Positions 1 through 13,095 of a stretch of 64,000 nt of DNA are shown here, piece by piece. The DNA is taken from contig NC_071670.1 of the NCBI RefSeq assembly GCF_028554725.1, positions 2,418,001-2,482,000 of the forward strand. Direction: 5' to 3'. The stretch is from Zeugodacus cucurbitae (taxonomy: Eukaryota; Arthropoda; Insecta; Diptera; Tephritidae). The first letter of the stretch is position 1. The number at the start of each line of letters is the position of its first letter. The position numbers and the translations under genes are program-made. Under the pieces are notes generated by a model, which had not been told where the DNA came from, searched no databases, and saw only the letters and a program-made list of their open reading frames with translations.

Positions 1-300
1 CATAGTTAAAAACAGCAAAAAGTGCCAGATTCGAGAATCTGAGCTTTATATATCAACGAAGTAAGAATACTATATGAGCTTTATATCCTGAGCTCACTCA
101 GTCTGTTGGTAACAATAGCTAGAAAGCTGTATGGCACTAAAGCTCTAGAAAACCAGTGTTGCTGTCGAGTTAAGAGAGAGGTGGACCAGGTTGAGGAACT
201 ATAAAGCTACCAGCTTAAAAGTTTGGAACTCGCTCGATACGCTAACTCCCTAAGCTTTCTATAAAAGACATACAAAGCGATCAAAGCTCACTTGTTTCAA
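1..300. repeat. AGCTTT word field 1 (left edge)
   Basis: Within the first 300 bases the word AGCTTT or AAAGCT, or a one-base variant, recurs about ten times (near 44, 77, 124, 140, 204, 213, 254, 283). It is one of five such clusters in the window. No open frame or splice signal explains it. The field may extend beyond the left edge. Confidence 0.45.
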
Positions 301-499
301 AACCCCAACGGAACGCATAATCTCCCCAAAGCACAACAAAACAAAATACCAAAAATGAAAGACCAAAACAAAATTAAACTACAAATTCCATTTCATTCGC
401 GATTTGTTATCCGCACAGCAGCGGAAGCCGGTGGTCGCTGGTCAAACAAACGCAGTAACTGTAAATGCGTCAATTGAGGTTTGTTTTTTTGTCGTCCCT
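301..499. other. Short unique non-coding stretch
   Basis: A-rich unique sequence joining the left AGCTTT field to the CpG-rich block. The short open frames here have no domain or recognisable composition. Confidence 0.4.
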
Positions 500-1180
500 T
501 TTAAGGGACTAACAAAATATACACGTAAACTTTCAAACCAGAGCAACACTGCGCGCACACACTCACACCACAACACTCGTTCGCTGACTGCGTTACCAGC
601 CGCTAGAGTCGTGTGTGCTCGGCGCTTGTAACCCATCGGTGCGATTTGGCTTAATATGCAATTTACAGTTATTTAACTGCGTCACCACCTGCCCGCCGCC
701 TGGGAGCGCGACCAAAGCTTTCAACAGCGCCGCATTCATTCATTTGTTGGTTAACTCGCAGGGTTGCTCACACTCACTACGCGCGCGCGCTTCGTTCGGG
801 GATTTGTTTTGTTTATCTGTAATTTTGGTGGAATTTGCGAAGCAGCTTAAATGCTCGGCGCACAGAGAGGGTATGAGGACACAGCGCGTCTCTGCTCGCT
901 GGGCGCCAACTAACTTTATTGCGGTTGCCTTAATGTAAATGTGCTGTTTGTTGCTTTGGTAGCGCCAACCGCCAACTTTTCGCACTAAACGCGCACAAAT
1001 TGTTGCAATTGCAACTGCCGCCGAGCGCCGCGCACCTCCGCTAACGGTTTCGCTGTTGTGAATTGAATTGCGTGTGCGGCATGTGTTGCATTGTTTACAC
1101 AGCGCGTTGCATGTTCATGCTGCACCTGCCACCGCCATCGCCGCCTGCCACCTGCGAATATATCACTTGCCGCCTTCGCA
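500..1180. promoter_or_regulatory. GC-richer, CpG-bearing unique block
   Basis: This is the first clearly GC-richer stretch. It carries a CGCGCGCGC run near 781, several GCGC and CGCC words, and little of the A/T low complexity seen elsewhere. Composition like this in an AT-rich fly genome is compatible with a promoter or enhancer. I see no convincing TATA box with an initiator, no splice donor and no protein frame. Regulatory function is inferred from composition only. Confidence 0.25.
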
Positions 1181-2529
1181 CTGGGTGCAATAAAATTTGT
1201 AAGCGGTTAGTGTATTATTTACTGCCATGACTATTTTACGATTTTGTGGCGTTGAAGGGTGATAATTAGGCGCTTTTAATTGTATGCGCAGTTGTTCAAG
1301 TTTCAAGCATTAATTGTTACATACAATGGTGCGCTAGTCAGCGCCAAATTGAGCCGCTCAGTGCAGTGCAGACTGATGGCGCATGTGCTTTCAAAATTGT
1401 TGTATTTTGTTGTAATATTTGTTGCCAATTCAATCAACTGTAATTATTCGTGATTCAAATTAATTATATTGCCGTTGAATTAAAAGCTGTGTCAATGAAC
1501 GTGAAGTGAGAGAGAGTTAGAGAGAGCTTTTGAGCATTACAAATGTCGCTCTTTACTTATTCGAGATGAGAACTTAGAAAAGGCTGGGAACAGTTTCAAA
1601 GTTTGCTCAAGATCGTCAAAAGCTTTCCTTAGGACCCCATCCTAAATGTACCAGAGGAAATGTGAGAAAAAATATGTTTTGTGAAGAACAAAGAGTCCAG
1701 GCGAATTCTCCAGCACTGATAACATATTAGGTTCAGTTATTTGGGTTCTATAAAGTAACGTAAGATTTTTTTCCTGTCGAAATCCACGAAAGTAAGCTGT
1801 AATCAAGGTCTTGAAACGAGACTGGATAGATTATGTTGAGTTTATACAGAGTTCATAATCTCAAAGAGAAGTAGATCAACTCCACCTACACTTTGAGGGT
1901 GTAATAGATATTTGTGAGTACTAATAGGTTCTGACGATTTTCTATGTTTCTTGCTGTAAAATAATTCCCATAATTCCTTATAAGGAATGAATTCAACCCT
2001 GTTATTAACACTCAGTGATCGAAAGAGAGTGGTTTATCTGTTACAGGAACCTAGCAAATGGATACTAATAGGTTCTGATACCAAAAAGGTGACGGATGAA
2101 AGCTCATTCCGCAGAAAGTGATATCAAAAAGGAATGAGGGATCCCTTATTGTTAATATAAAGTGAATCGGTTTCTTTGCGGGACTAGTCTCGTGTTTCGA
2201 ACACATTTCTATAAGCAACCCTAACCCAAGAATATAATATACTAACATAATAGCTAATAATACTCGATCAATTTGTTTTAGACTTACATTAATCTCCTGT
2301 CGGACAGCGAATGCTCAACTGAAACGAAAAGACAAAAAATAAATAATTAATTGAAGTCGGCCATGCATGAACAAAAGTATTAATCGGAGTACAATCATTG
2401 GTTAGGTAATAAATTGAAATTCAACACGGACGCGCTTCAGCGAACGACTTAAAACACAATACAGAAATTAACCGTTACACATTTATAATGAATACGAAAT
2501 TATGAAATCTTAATACGCCGCGAAATTAA
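1181..2529. other. Unique non-coding sequence
   Basis: Mixed-composition sequence with no coding signal. It has an isolated TTAGGCGCTTTT word near 1266, which resembles the field at 17.4-18.2 kb, and one short direct repeat listed separately. Confidence 0.5.
1919..2078 (+). repeat. Direct repeat, 144-bp spacing
   Basis: The 16-mer TACTAATAGGTTCTGA occurs at 1919 and again at 2063, 144 bp apart. The sequence between is only weakly similar, so this may be a much-decayed tandem duplication. Three other loci in the window have nearly the same spacing. Confidence 0.5.
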
Positions 2530-3120
2530 AAGGGCTAAAGCAACTCAGCTCTTCGGCGCGGCGCGACGTGAGTGCGGATTAAGGCAGTAGACATAGAGCA
2601 TATGTGGCAGGCCGGAGAGTGGGTAATACATTACAATAACAATGTGAAGAATATGCGGAGAGCAAATGTAATGGAAACATGGAACGTCTGGAATACACGC
2701 AAAAGTGATGCTTAAGTACTTAAGTACCCGAGTATCAAATGAAACAGCGCCAACAATGATTTGCTGTCTGTTTTTTCACAAACACAATTCTCCTCATCCA
2801 TATGTAATCCCAAGTCAAAGCAGATATTGCCACATAACTCAAAAGCGAACAGCAACGCCGTCGGCCGGCCGAGAGATAGACAGACAAACAGAGAGAAGTG
2901 TCGAAGTGCCTCGAGGCGCAACAAGCGACGAGACAAGCAAAGCAGAGCAGAGCAGAGAGCGTGGGAGCTTGTGAGAGGGAGGGTGGGAACGCGTGGACCA
3001 TCAGAGATGGTTGTTTTTCCGAATGATAAGCCGACGCGTTTGTCAGTGTTTATGTTGTGGCGCCTTCAAATAGGCTACGTGTACGCCAAAAGCCACATGT
3101 GGGCGATAATGAATTTATGA
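2530..3120. other. GC-richer block with GA-rich tract
   Basis: It has a CG-rich stretch (GGCGCGGCGCGACG near 2557), a CGGCCGGCCG run near 2861, and a purine tract at 2874-2995 with GAGAG, AGACAGAC and tandem GCAGA words. GAGA-type sequence in flies is often bound by Trithorax-like/GAF, so a regulatory role is possible. All frames are broken or low-information. Confidence refers to the description. Confidence 0.45.
2710..2728. other. 14-bp perfect palindrome made of a doubled octamer
   Basis: Positions 2711-2724 read CTTAAGTACTTAAG, which equals its reverse complement. It comes from two tandem copies of TTAAGTAC. It could be a dimer binding site or a chance slippage product. Confidence 0.5.
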
Positions 3121-3719
3121 TATTTATGTTTTTAGTTTTCGACAGGCAACATCAACAACGTGTAGCTCATAATTTATATTGCGAACAAGCGCGACACACA
3201 TGTTGTGTTGAGTGTACTTTACCTAGAATTATTTGAGAATTATATTTCGACTGAGATACAGAGAGCCTCAAGCAATTAAATACTAGTGCGAAGAAATAAT
3301 GAAATCTTCTGCTAAGAACACACCTGAGGTTGCTGTTGTTGTTGTAAATATGTATATGTTTGTACAAGAAAAGGCGTGTGGGAGCGTGAATCAGCGCAAT
3401 GCCTTCCGAAGTGTGAAGCATACCAACAACTATAGCAGGCGTTAAGGTTCAAAAAACGCTAAATTGATTGCCAAAGCGTCTCTACAAGCACGTATACTTC
3501 ATTTTATGGTGCCTTGAATGGCCAATAAAAGATTATTATCATTAAGAAATAATAATTATAAATAGGAATTGGTGAAACGAGCGAGGAAGCTAAAGAAATG
3601 CGCTTTGAAATAAACGATAAAAAGTGTAAGGAATTTGAAAAATAATCCGAAATTAAATTTATTAATGATTTGAGGTAGGAAATTATATACAAAAATGTGA
3701 TAATGATAGACGAATATGT
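3121..3719. other. Unique AT-rich non-coding sequence
   Basis: No coding, RNA or repeat signal, apart from a short GTTGTTGTTG run near 3334. Confidence 0.4.
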
Positions 3720-4620
3720 TAAAAATATATATTTATTATAGTTTAAGGAAATAAAGAGTTAAAAAATTGCAAAAGTGAAAAATAAACGAAAAATTTATTA
3801 ATTTTTAAAAATTATTTTTATTTAATAATTATAAAATTGTAATTATTTTTTATTATTATTATTTTTTTAATCTCAATCTATTTTTACTTTTATTGAGTTT
3901 TTTAATAATTTTTGAAATGTGAAAATATTAAAAAAAAAAACAAAATTTTTTTTTTATAAAATTTTTTTTCTTTTATAAAAATGAAAAAAAAAAATTATTT
4001 AAGAATTATATTAAATTATTATTATATGATATTAAAAATATAAAATTATAAAAAATATATAAAAAATAATCATAAAAATTATTATTTCAAAAATTATAAA
4101 AAAATATATAAAAAATAATCATAAAAATTATAAAAAAAGAATTATAAAAAATAAAAAAAAACCAAGAATTAATGAAAAATTACAACAAATATTATGAAAA
4201 TATCTCAGCCAAAGAAATAATTAAAATTATTATTTTTTAGTTATTTTCATTTGAAGTGAATGATATTTTGTTAATTTGAATAATTATTCAATAAATTAAA
4301 AAAAAAAATAAAAATAATAACAAAAAAAAAATTAAAAACAATAAATAAATATCATTTATGTAGAAAAAAATTGCATGAATAATCAAAATTAATGTTTGTT
4401 TGTATACAGAAAAAATAGTTTATATGAAGCAGCAGCTTAAAACTCTTATCTAAAGCTGTAAATTCTATTCTAAAAAAAAATTACAAAAATTTTAAACTCT
4501 TATCTAAAGCTATTAATTTAAAAAAAAAAAATAAATTTCAAATATTTGAATACACTTGCCTTGATCAATGCCTGACTCACAATATGATTTAATTATTTAC
4601 AAAAAAATTCAATGAAAACC
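3720..4620. repeat. A/T low-complexity block 1
   Basis: Almost only A and T, with many (A)n, (T)n and ATAAAAAT-type words. Two partial duplications are visible: an AAAAATATATAAAAAATAAT phrase near 4049 and 4104, and TTAAACTCTTATCTAAAGCT-like phrases near 4437 and 4492. Confidence 0.75.
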
Positions 4621-5459
4621 TATCAGCATAATGACAAACGAACAGAGAGGTCATAAACGCATGGCTAAAATTGTAGTGTTCCGAAGTCGATACTTTTGAT
4701 TAATGATTTAAAATTTAATTTTTTCAACAGCGGAGGTGTAGAAAACAAATTGTTGAACAAATTCGAAGTTATCGGCATTTGTGTAAATTCAAGCTTGTTT
4801 CTAATTAAATGCTTAGAAGGAAATTATAATTTTTTTAATATAAAAAAAAATTAAAATTTTTTATGAAATATATTTTTTTTTTATTTTTTTATTTGATAAG
4901 CTTAAGCTTTATTTTATGATTAGTGTTTTTTATCGCTGCTTTGCTTAGTAATTATTTTTCGAATGCTTTTATCAGCATAATGAAATCTCTCGACAGCCTC
5001 ATTTGAAATTGTATTTGTTGTTTTTTTTTGTATTTTTGTGTAGGCGTTTTTATACCTATTCTGTACAATTATGAACAATTATTTCTACATTACTTCAGAA
5101 AAGTTATAATGCTTTGACAAAAACAAAAATAAAAACCAAAACCTGCAAACGCAGAATGATGGATTATTTGACATTGTGTGGCAGTGTTTGGTCAAACATA
5201 TCCGGGTGATTATTCAGACAAGATTATCATTATTATTGCTATAAGTACGAAGGTGTGTAATAAGAATTCTTACAAAATCTCATTCAATATTTCAATCAAT
5301 GACAAAATGTATACACGGTTGGAATAATCTATTGAATTGATTGAACAGGTGATGAAGGCGAGATAAGAGTATTTGTAAGCGGAAGTGGTAAGGGTAGATA
5401 AAAATAGAGGAAAATATACAAATAAACAAATCGTGGGGAAAAAATTAATTGTTACAACA
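4621..5459. other. Unique AT-rich non-coding sequence
   Basis: Ordinary AT-rich non-coding sequence. GATA and TATC words are moderately frequent at 5200-5400. There is no coding signal. Confidence 0.4.
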
Positions 5460-5800
5460 AAAATTGATTATAAATAGTTTTTAATAAAAAATTTAAATTT
5501 TTAAAAAATATATAGAAAAAAATATGTTTTTAAATTAAAATTAATAATAAATTTTTTTACGAAGTAAAATTTTGAAATATAAAACATATTTTTTCAAAAG
5601 CAAAAAAAAAAAATAAAAAAAATATTTTCAAGAAAAATTAAAAAAAAAAATAAAAAAAAATATTTTCAAGAAAAATTAAAAAAAAAAATTTCAAAAAATA
5701 TTTTTAAAAATGTGCAAAAAATGTTATGCTTTTCCTCTTTCTTATTTATTTTTTTTATTTTTTAATATTTTTTTTAATTTTTTTTATATATTTTTAAAAT
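5460..5800. repeat. A/T low-complexity block 2 with 39-bp tandem repeat
   Basis: Within A/T-only sequence, the phrase TATTTTCAAGAAAAATT begins at 5622 and again at 5661, inside a 39-bp unit present about twice (about 5604-5690). Confidence 0.65.
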
Positions 5801-6089
5801 AGTACTGAGCACATCTAAAATATACTTAAATTTTAAATAAACACTACCATATCAACGCAGCGTCCAAAATTTAGGCAAATAATTATTTGAAATTGTTGAC
5901 GTAACCGACCAAAAAACAGAAGCTTCCGGCAACCGATTGATAAATATGTATATAGTCGGGTGAGTTTAGCTAAATGTGTGGCCATAAATTTGATGGTAAA
6001 TACAATACTAAAATATAAATGAATACACGCATGGCTGCACAGCATCATAAAAAGCAGATTGTGGCTGTAAAATTGATTATAATAAAATT
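5801..6089. other. Short unique non-coding stretch
   Basis: Unique sequence between two repeat blocks. The minus-strand open frame here has no recognisable domain. Confidence 0.35.
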
Positions 6090-6530
6090 TTGGATTTTTT
6101 TTTTTCATAAATTAAAAAGGCAAATTTACACTTTAATATGCTAAAAAATTATAATTTATATATATATTAATATAATATTTTTCCCCTAGTTTGCATTAAA
6201 CTTTTTTTTTAATTTTGAATATTTTAACAAAAAATAAATATTAAATTTGAAAATTAAAAATTAAAAAAATGTTATTAAAATTAAATTTATTTTGGAATTT
6301 TTTTTTCATAAATTAAAAAGGCAAATTTACACTTTAATATGCTAAAAAATTATAATTTTTCAAATATTAAAAAAAATATTTTTTCTCCCTAGTTTGCATT
6401 AAACTTTTTTTTTTTAATTTTCAATATTTTAACAAAAAATAAATATTAAATTTGAAAATTAAAAATTAAAAAAATTACAATTAAATTTATTTTGGAATTT
6501 TTTTATTACAAATTAAAAAAAATTGAAATA
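6090..6530 (+). repeat. Tandem repeat of about 201 bp, 2.2 copies
   Basis: Copy 1 (about 6090-6290) and copy 2 (about 6291-6490) share the phrases AAATTAAAAAGGCAAATTTA, CCTAGTTTGCATTAAAC and TTTTAACAAAAAATAAATA in the same order. A third partial copy starts near 6491. The GGCAAATTTA landmark is 201 bp apart (6119 and 6320). Divergence is low, so the duplication is fairly recent. Confidence 0.85.
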
Positions 6531-7309
6531 TGAAAAAAATTTTATAATTAATTTAGAATAAATAATTATATATTTTTTTTTTTGACTTCAGATAGATTTT
6601 TAATACTTTTTTTATAAAATTATTAAATTAAATTTTTTTTCAAATTTGAAAATTTTAAAATTTAATCTACCAGAAAAAAAAATTGTATCACAGTTCAAAT
6701 GAAAAAGATATAGAAAATCTATTCCATCAATTTGCAAACATTTTGGTCCAACAGATAAATGTTTTTAGTATTTAATCAATTAATGTTTTCCCTTAAACAC
6801 CAGCAATATTTTTTTCCATCGAGACCTTCGCGCATTTTTTTCAATTCTCCTTAAAAAAAGTAATCTTTACCCACTATTGCATAACGACCTTCACGCAATT
6901 GAACGATTGTCGATTCACATAACAGTAAAAATTTGCCAATTCGCTGTACAAATGCGCATATAAATTCCAAACAAAAGAAGATAATAAGCTGATGAAGCCA
7001 ACGTGTAAATAAGCAGGCAAACGAATCGCCAAACGAGCATGACGAACAATAAATAATATTTATCAGATAAATAATTGGAAATAATATGAGTGAGAATAAA
7101 AATAATTAAAAAAACAACAACAGAGAATAATACGGATAAAGCAGATAAGCGGATTGTTTTCGAAATTTAATTGGAAACGGTTTCATTGTGTTTAGAAATT
7201 AAATTTTTATAACAAGAAATAGTTTCAGTTTAGTTTTAAAATTAATCTAAAAACGAAAAGTGTTGAAATAATCAATTTAATAAAAAAAAATTTAACAAAA
7301 CCAGTCTAT
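6531..7309. other. AT-rich unique sequence with a few GATA words
   Basis: The first 200 bases are A/T low complexity. GATAA-type words occur near 6980, 7066, 7134 and 7144, a loose group. No coding signal. Confidence 0.4.
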
Positions 7310-7860
7310 TTTAAAAGCTTTCCACATACGGTTTGCTCTCTTGCTCAGTTTTCATTCTCTCTCTCATTAAATGTCCACTGTCTCTCACTTACTCAGCCAA
7401 TAGGTATGCAGTATTGCTCTTTTGCCTTGTTTTGTAGCTTCTTTTGTATTCATTCTGAGCTTTAGCAAGCTTTTTTGGTTAGCTATGTAAATTATGCATA
7501 TAATTCTCAATAGGTTCATAAGAGGCATATACAATTCAGAAGTAGGGTTCCTCATCATATTTATGAAAGTTGTTGGTAATGGTTGGTTGGTATGAAAGAT
7601 TTTAGGTATGAAATGAACTGCTAGTTCGAAAATTAGACCTAGACTTAATTTTAAGGTAATTCTTAAGAGCTTTCAAAGCTTCGCAGCTTTTCTAAAACAT
7701 AACAAATAGAAAAGAAACATTAATTAGGATTTTCGACAGTAATATTAAGCGTTTTAGAATGGCATTAGAAGCTTTTTTCGATATTGAGACTTATATGGAG
7801 CTTTAAAAGCTTTTACAAGCTCTTTTTTTCCGTGTTATTAGAACTAAGGCTATGATAATG
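7310..7860. repeat. AGCTTT word field 2
   Basis: AGCTTT, AAGCTT or AAAGCT recur roughly every 30-60 bp (near 7316, 7436, 7459, 7468, 7671, 7677, 7687, 7770, 7801, 7808), in both orientations because the longer AAAGCTTT is palindromic. There is no open frame through it. Confidence 0.5.
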
Positions 7861-9479
7861 TTTAGTACTTTTTTGTACATGTTTAGGAAAGATTTTTTTT
7901 ACAATACTTCTACTAGAAGAAACAAGTTCTTTTCAATTTGAGGTAAAAAGTATAATTGAATGAAAAATATATATTTTTTGTATACAAAATTAATATTTTT
8001 ATCGCCTCGCTGTTTATTTGTCTACATTTTTATAATGCTATACAGCGTGCTTGGCATAAAAAAGCAGTTTCTGCGACTTCAAGCATAAAATAGAAAATTT
8101 AATGTAAACAAGTGAACATCAAAAATGTGCGTATGAAATGTACAAATATATGAAAAGCAAAAACAAAAAAAAATATTATAAACAAATAATTGGCATGCCT
8201 GATGAGCCATTGTAAAACAATAGTGAAGCTAAAATAGTAATTATAAAAGTGATATCATCAAAGCGCCAAGGAAAAGGTTAAAAGAATTAAAAAAAAAATC
8301 AGCAAAAACCATATAATTTAAATTTGATGTATTAGCAATGTTCTGAAAATATTTTGAGCATAAATTTATCAACGTAAAAATATTAAAAAAAGATAAAGAA
8401 AAATTATGGTAATTAAGCTGAGTTATTTAGTAATGCCCTCGGAAGTCTGGAGTCCAACAATGAAACGCCGTAAAAATGTCTGCGGTTGGCGTAACACACA
8501 CTAAATTGTTGTCTATGAAAAATTTACTGCTATCTACAACACAACAACGCATTTCGCTTTGTTTTTGGTGTCTAGATGCTATCACAGCATGGATTATCAT
8601 CATACTCAGCCCATAAATGCGACGCAATAAGCACCTTTGTCGACAGGCGCTTACACAATATAGGTAAACGAAAGCTTCTGAAAGGTTAGATATACAGATG
8701 CACAGGCACTGTGATTTAACGGCAGAAGCATTAACAATTGCCAACTTGATTAGTTAATTGCTTTATCTAGCACCCCGATCGCGTAAATGATGACGAAGAG
8801 TGTGTGAGTGAATGAGTAAGGTAGAGATACGATTGCCAACTCATCGCATTGTTTATGACAGACACTAAAATTTTATACTTTATTGTAGACTGTCTAACAA
8901 TGTAAAGTTAATAAAAGTTATAAACAAAGCTTAGAAAATAATTAAAAACAAAAACAACAACAATAGAAGGCTGCTTAGAAAAACAAACATACATATAATT
9001 AACTAGAAGTTACGTCAATATTTGGCTGAGTAATGAATCTTTTTTCCTGATTTTTTTTTTATTTTTTTATAATTCTTTTTTTTTTGCATTTTTGTTGTCG
9101 ATTTTGCGTTTTAGTCTTTTCCAGAGAATCGCAGCGCCCATCAAAATCTATTATATAACTATTTTGTGTTAATCATCATTTATTTATAGAAATTTACATG
9201 CGAGTCTATGCTGCGAATTTTAATGATGGCTAATGAAAGGTCGCAAAAGCAAAAACAACAACTGGTATTGAACTCAGCTGGGAGTTCAAGTTAAGTTCAA
9301 GTCTGGTGGATATAATTAAAAAAAGAGGAAAGAAGTTGTACTAAATGAAAGGTAGACGTCTTGGAGACACGTGGATTATGCACGAGAAGGAGAAACAACT
9401 AAGAAGAAAGATAGTGAAAAGACGAAATATAGGAAAATGTTAAAAAAATACTAAAGGCTGTCGAGTGCTTTGAATGATA
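7861..9479. other. Unique non-coding sequence
   Basis: No supported gene. The sequence at 8420-8760 is somewhat GC-richer and gives a 105-codon minus-strand frame of mixed composition without a domain, which I regard as chance. A T-rich tract lies at 9040-9090. Confidence 0.4.
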
Positions 9480-9730
9480 ATGAAAGAGGTTTTCATTCTA
9501 GTAGAGATCGGCGCTCAACAGGTTATAATAAACTTAAGACTCTTCCTCGAGCATATTTCACTCATCTGGTACTTAGCAAAAACGCTTGAGAATACAAAAA
9601 GAGAGAAAGAGAAGAAGAGAGAGGGCGAGTGAGAAAATATAGAGCGAGTGACAAATATGGAGCGAGTGAAAGCTAGAGCGCGAATGAAATATAGAGTGAG
9701 AGAGCTCGAAAACTCGCTAAGTTAAGACAA
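9480..9730 (+). promoter_or_regulatory. GA-rich tract, candidate GAGA-factor region
   Basis: From 9596 to 9712 the + strand is dominated by GAGAGA, GAGCGAGTGA and AGAGCGAGTGA words, including a repeated GAGCGAGTGA phrase. GAGAG is the known binding core of Drosophila Trithorax-like (GAF). Occupancy here is inferred. It could also be a simple purine repeat. Confidence 0.35.
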
Positions 9731-12700
9731 AAAATATCCATAATTTCCTGAGACGACACGAACGACACATACTCTGGGCATTTTATCGTTCTAAAATCTA
9801 TTTTTTCTCAACGATCTCTGTGGAAATCATCTAAAAAATCTCGTTATTTATGCTTGAAAGCCGATTATGTCAAAAAACGAGGCTTCACGAGACCAGCATC
9901 TCAAATTTTCGTACACTTGAGATCGAAATTGTTTGCTGATACTTAAGACTTTCATAGAGAAGGGACAAATCAAAGGATCTTTTCACTTATTTTATATACT
10001 GTTGAAGAGCTAAAGGTCTGCTTCTCTGTAGAAATTAAATATTTCTTGGCGCTTTAGATTTGAAAATGCGCTCCTTGACTGAAAGATATGTATATTATAG
10101 ATTTTGTTTCTCAACTTTCAACATTCAAATTTGCTTCAGCAAAAACAATTCCTTTCTTCTTATTTCAAGATTATTACTATTATCCATTTTATAAGCTCCC
10201 AGCAATTCAAATAAATTTCGAATTGAATTGCCACAATTTGTATGGAGCACTCAATAATCGAAGCAATCAAATTATATTTCCTTACATAAGAGCGAGTTAA
10301 TAAAATATGCGACCCTTCAAATCTACAGGAAATGCATAAAAGGTGTGTGTATGCCTTTATGCATCAATATATTTCTTGCCATAATTACAGACTTAAAGTG
10401 TTGCCTGGCAATAAATACAAATATATTTAGTTATCGATAACCAATCACGCACACAGATACTAACACATTTACAATGAAACGCAGTAAAAATACTTATTAT
10501 TTTGCTTTTCGCAATTTTTGTCTGCACTTAACACGTTCTTCCATGTTTTCCACACTTTCAACGTCGTATTTTTTATCAATATGTATGTATGTATATTTAT
10601 GTGTGTCTGTGCGTGCAAGTTGCATATAAAACGGTTCAAGAATTTCAGTAATTCTTGTAACCCCTTTGTGGCAGCTTTTCTCCTCAGCGAAGGGTGTAAA
10701 GTACGCTCTAAGCGATGGCCTGTGGTTTTGCAGCGTGTTTGTGTGTTTGAGCGGCAGGCAACACCTTTGGTATGCGTCGCATATGAATGCGAGTTTTTAA
10801 ATTACAGAAGCGATAAAAACGGAATTGGCAAAAGTGAAGGGGAGGTACACAGGTGGTATGGCGGAAAATAGCCGCTAGGAAAATTGGAGAATGAGCCAGC
10901 ATTTCATAGGAGGTTGTTCGCAAGTCCTCAGTGGAGTAGTCGAGTTCAAAGTGAGCTTGCCAAAAGAGGTTTTTGCTACACGGCTTGGAATGGCATTTCG
11001 TCTATGTACAGAGAGGGTCTCATAGACTGATTTGGAGGCGAAGTCGACCACACAAAGACTCGGATCACAAGCCAGTACTTTGTTTCTAGCGAACGCGGTT
11101 ATGGAATATGAGAGAGAGCTCTAGATTCCAACTTAGATTTCTCGACAGAATTACAAAATCAAATTGTGTCAATAATAGTTCCTATATCTCTTAGGAGCTC
11201 AACAGAGCACAGATCGAGTCGAGATCAGGCAGATCCAATAATATCTCCTATACATATCAGTTTTCTAAGGTCTTGACGACTACTAGTTTTTCTCATATGA
11301 CCTCAACAGAGCGAGTTGCGATCGGACAAAACGAAGCTTAAACGGGTTTTAGAGAAGCTAAAGATCAGTACGTCGATATTTGGACATCTGTTAGTTGGAT
11401 CAAATCAAGTAACTCCCTTTCTGGTCATTTCCTAGTTACCTCTTTGCAATAATCGTTACTCATGCCAAGTCTATTAGTGCCTGTACTGTTCCGTACTGCC
11501 GTTTTTACAGCGCCGACGTGTGATTTGTTGGAGTTGGAGTTGGAGTTGGCTCGGTGGTTGAAACTGGTGAATGCGTTTTTGATTTTTAACACATCAAAGC
11601 GTCTGTAACCATATGGAAAGGGATTTTAAAGTGTAAATATGTGGTATAAATGTGCCACCGGTTCGAAATTGTTTTTCGGGGAAATCACTAAAAAGTGGTA
11701 GCGAGATCAGAGCTGGGTAGCAATTTACTTTGAAGTTAAAAAATTAACCTAAAAATATTATTATCCAAAACAATTAAACTCTAAAAATGCTATTTAAAAT
11801 ATTCTGTCTCGAGGCCTTTTCAGAAAAACTCAAGTATCTTAAATCTAAAAAACAGCAACTCTCCTCTACCCTCCATCAACATTACACAAATCCTCACAGC
11901 CGTTGATGAATCAGCTGAAATCCTTCAAATGCCAAAATCTGCGCTAGCGCTTTTGTACTAAGCAGCATATTGCTGTCACTCTTGCTTAGCGATGTCTGCG
12001 TCACTTCCGCCTCATTTACGCGGCGATTTGTTGCAACCCCAGTGAAGGCGAGTACCTGAGGGTAGCCAGGACATGCTGTTGCTGTTGCTACTGCCACTCA
12101 GCAAGCTGCAAATTGATTATATGCGATTATTTTCAAGTGTCAGTAAATCGTAAACAAAGGCATGATATATGACAGTAGCCGCAGCGAACCCCTCTAACAG
12201 CAATAGAAAAAAAGAAAACAAACAATCCAAAAAAAGAAGCAATTGCAACTGGGGACGGCACAACAAATCGCCGAGCAACTTAAAGCGCAGTGAAAAACGT
12301 CGTTGAAAGCTTCCAAGTTAGCGATGCTGCAAGCAGAGTTGCATTCTTTACGGTAAATATGCCGCGAAACAACATCAGTTAAGCTGAAAAAGCTGCTGGA
12401 AAAAGCAAATAACACAAAAAAGTTCGCAATGTAAATTGCAGCATACATTTAGGACGCCAAACTTGAGACAACAACCGTTGTTCAGTGTCCAGTTGCATTT
12501 TTTCTGTGCACTTCAAACGTTTACAAACAATGTTTGTTGTTGGTGAGTGAACGCTTTAAACACGGTTAGATGAGTTGGCGAATATTGCACGCAATCAGTA
12601 AAGCGGCCAAGCGGTACGCTCACAGCCTGGAGGTATGCTATGCTAAGGCGCAGAGATATGAGCTAAAGGGCAGAGAGTGACCAGAGGCAGCTAAATGGTC

Positions 12701-12780
12701 GTAGAAAACTGTAAGAATGAATGTGTAAAAGCGCAGTTTGAACGATGTGTGTGTTTTGGGGCATATACATATTATATGTA
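9731..12780. other. Unique non-coding sequence
   Basis: Mixed sequence without a supported gene. A 15-bp match to the reverse of the TTTAGGCGC family lies at 12626-12640, beside a GCTAAGGCGC word. A simple GTTGGA repeat occurs near 11530. Frames at 10518-10871 (+) and 12194-12448 (-) lack domains. Confidence 0.4.
11165..11330 (+). repeat. Short direct repeat, about 105-bp spacing
   Basis: CTCAACAGAGC occurs near 11197 and 11302, each preceded by a TCTC-containing phrase and followed by a GAG/GATCG-rich phrase. A second shared phrase, TCAATAATAGTTCCTATA versus CCAATAATATCTCCTATA, lies upstream. I read it as a decayed tandem duplication. Confidence 0.4.
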
Positions 12781-13095
12781 TACAGGGTGTTACAAATTAT
12801 TATTTTTGATTATTTTCCTTCTTTTGAACAAAAATAGTTTGTTTAAGAAGGAAAAGTACTTTAAAGGCTCAGTAATATAAAAAATAATATTCTTAATACT
12901 TTGGGAGTGCAAAATATATACAGTGTGGTACAAAAATATTAACAAATTAAGTTTGAGAAAAAATTAAAAAAAAAAATGTTTGACTGTGTTCGAATAACTT
13001 TTTAAAATATATTTCTCTTGCTTTAATTTCATATTTTTCTTTGAAAAGAGAATTGAACTAGATTAAAATTTATGTTTAGTTTACACACCCTCTGA
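12781..13095. mobile_element. Possible small MITE-like element
   Basis: The left end reads TACAGGGTGTTACAAA, and the right end, reverse-complemented, begins TCAGAGGGTGTGTAAAC. These are similar but imperfect inverted ends with a two-base indel, enclosing about 310 bp of AT-rich, non-coding sequence. A related phrase, CAGTGTGGTACAAAAAT, lies inside near 12921. CAGGGTGT-type ends are common in mariner-like MITEs. A TA target duplication is not clear on the right, so the call is weak. Confidence 0.2.
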
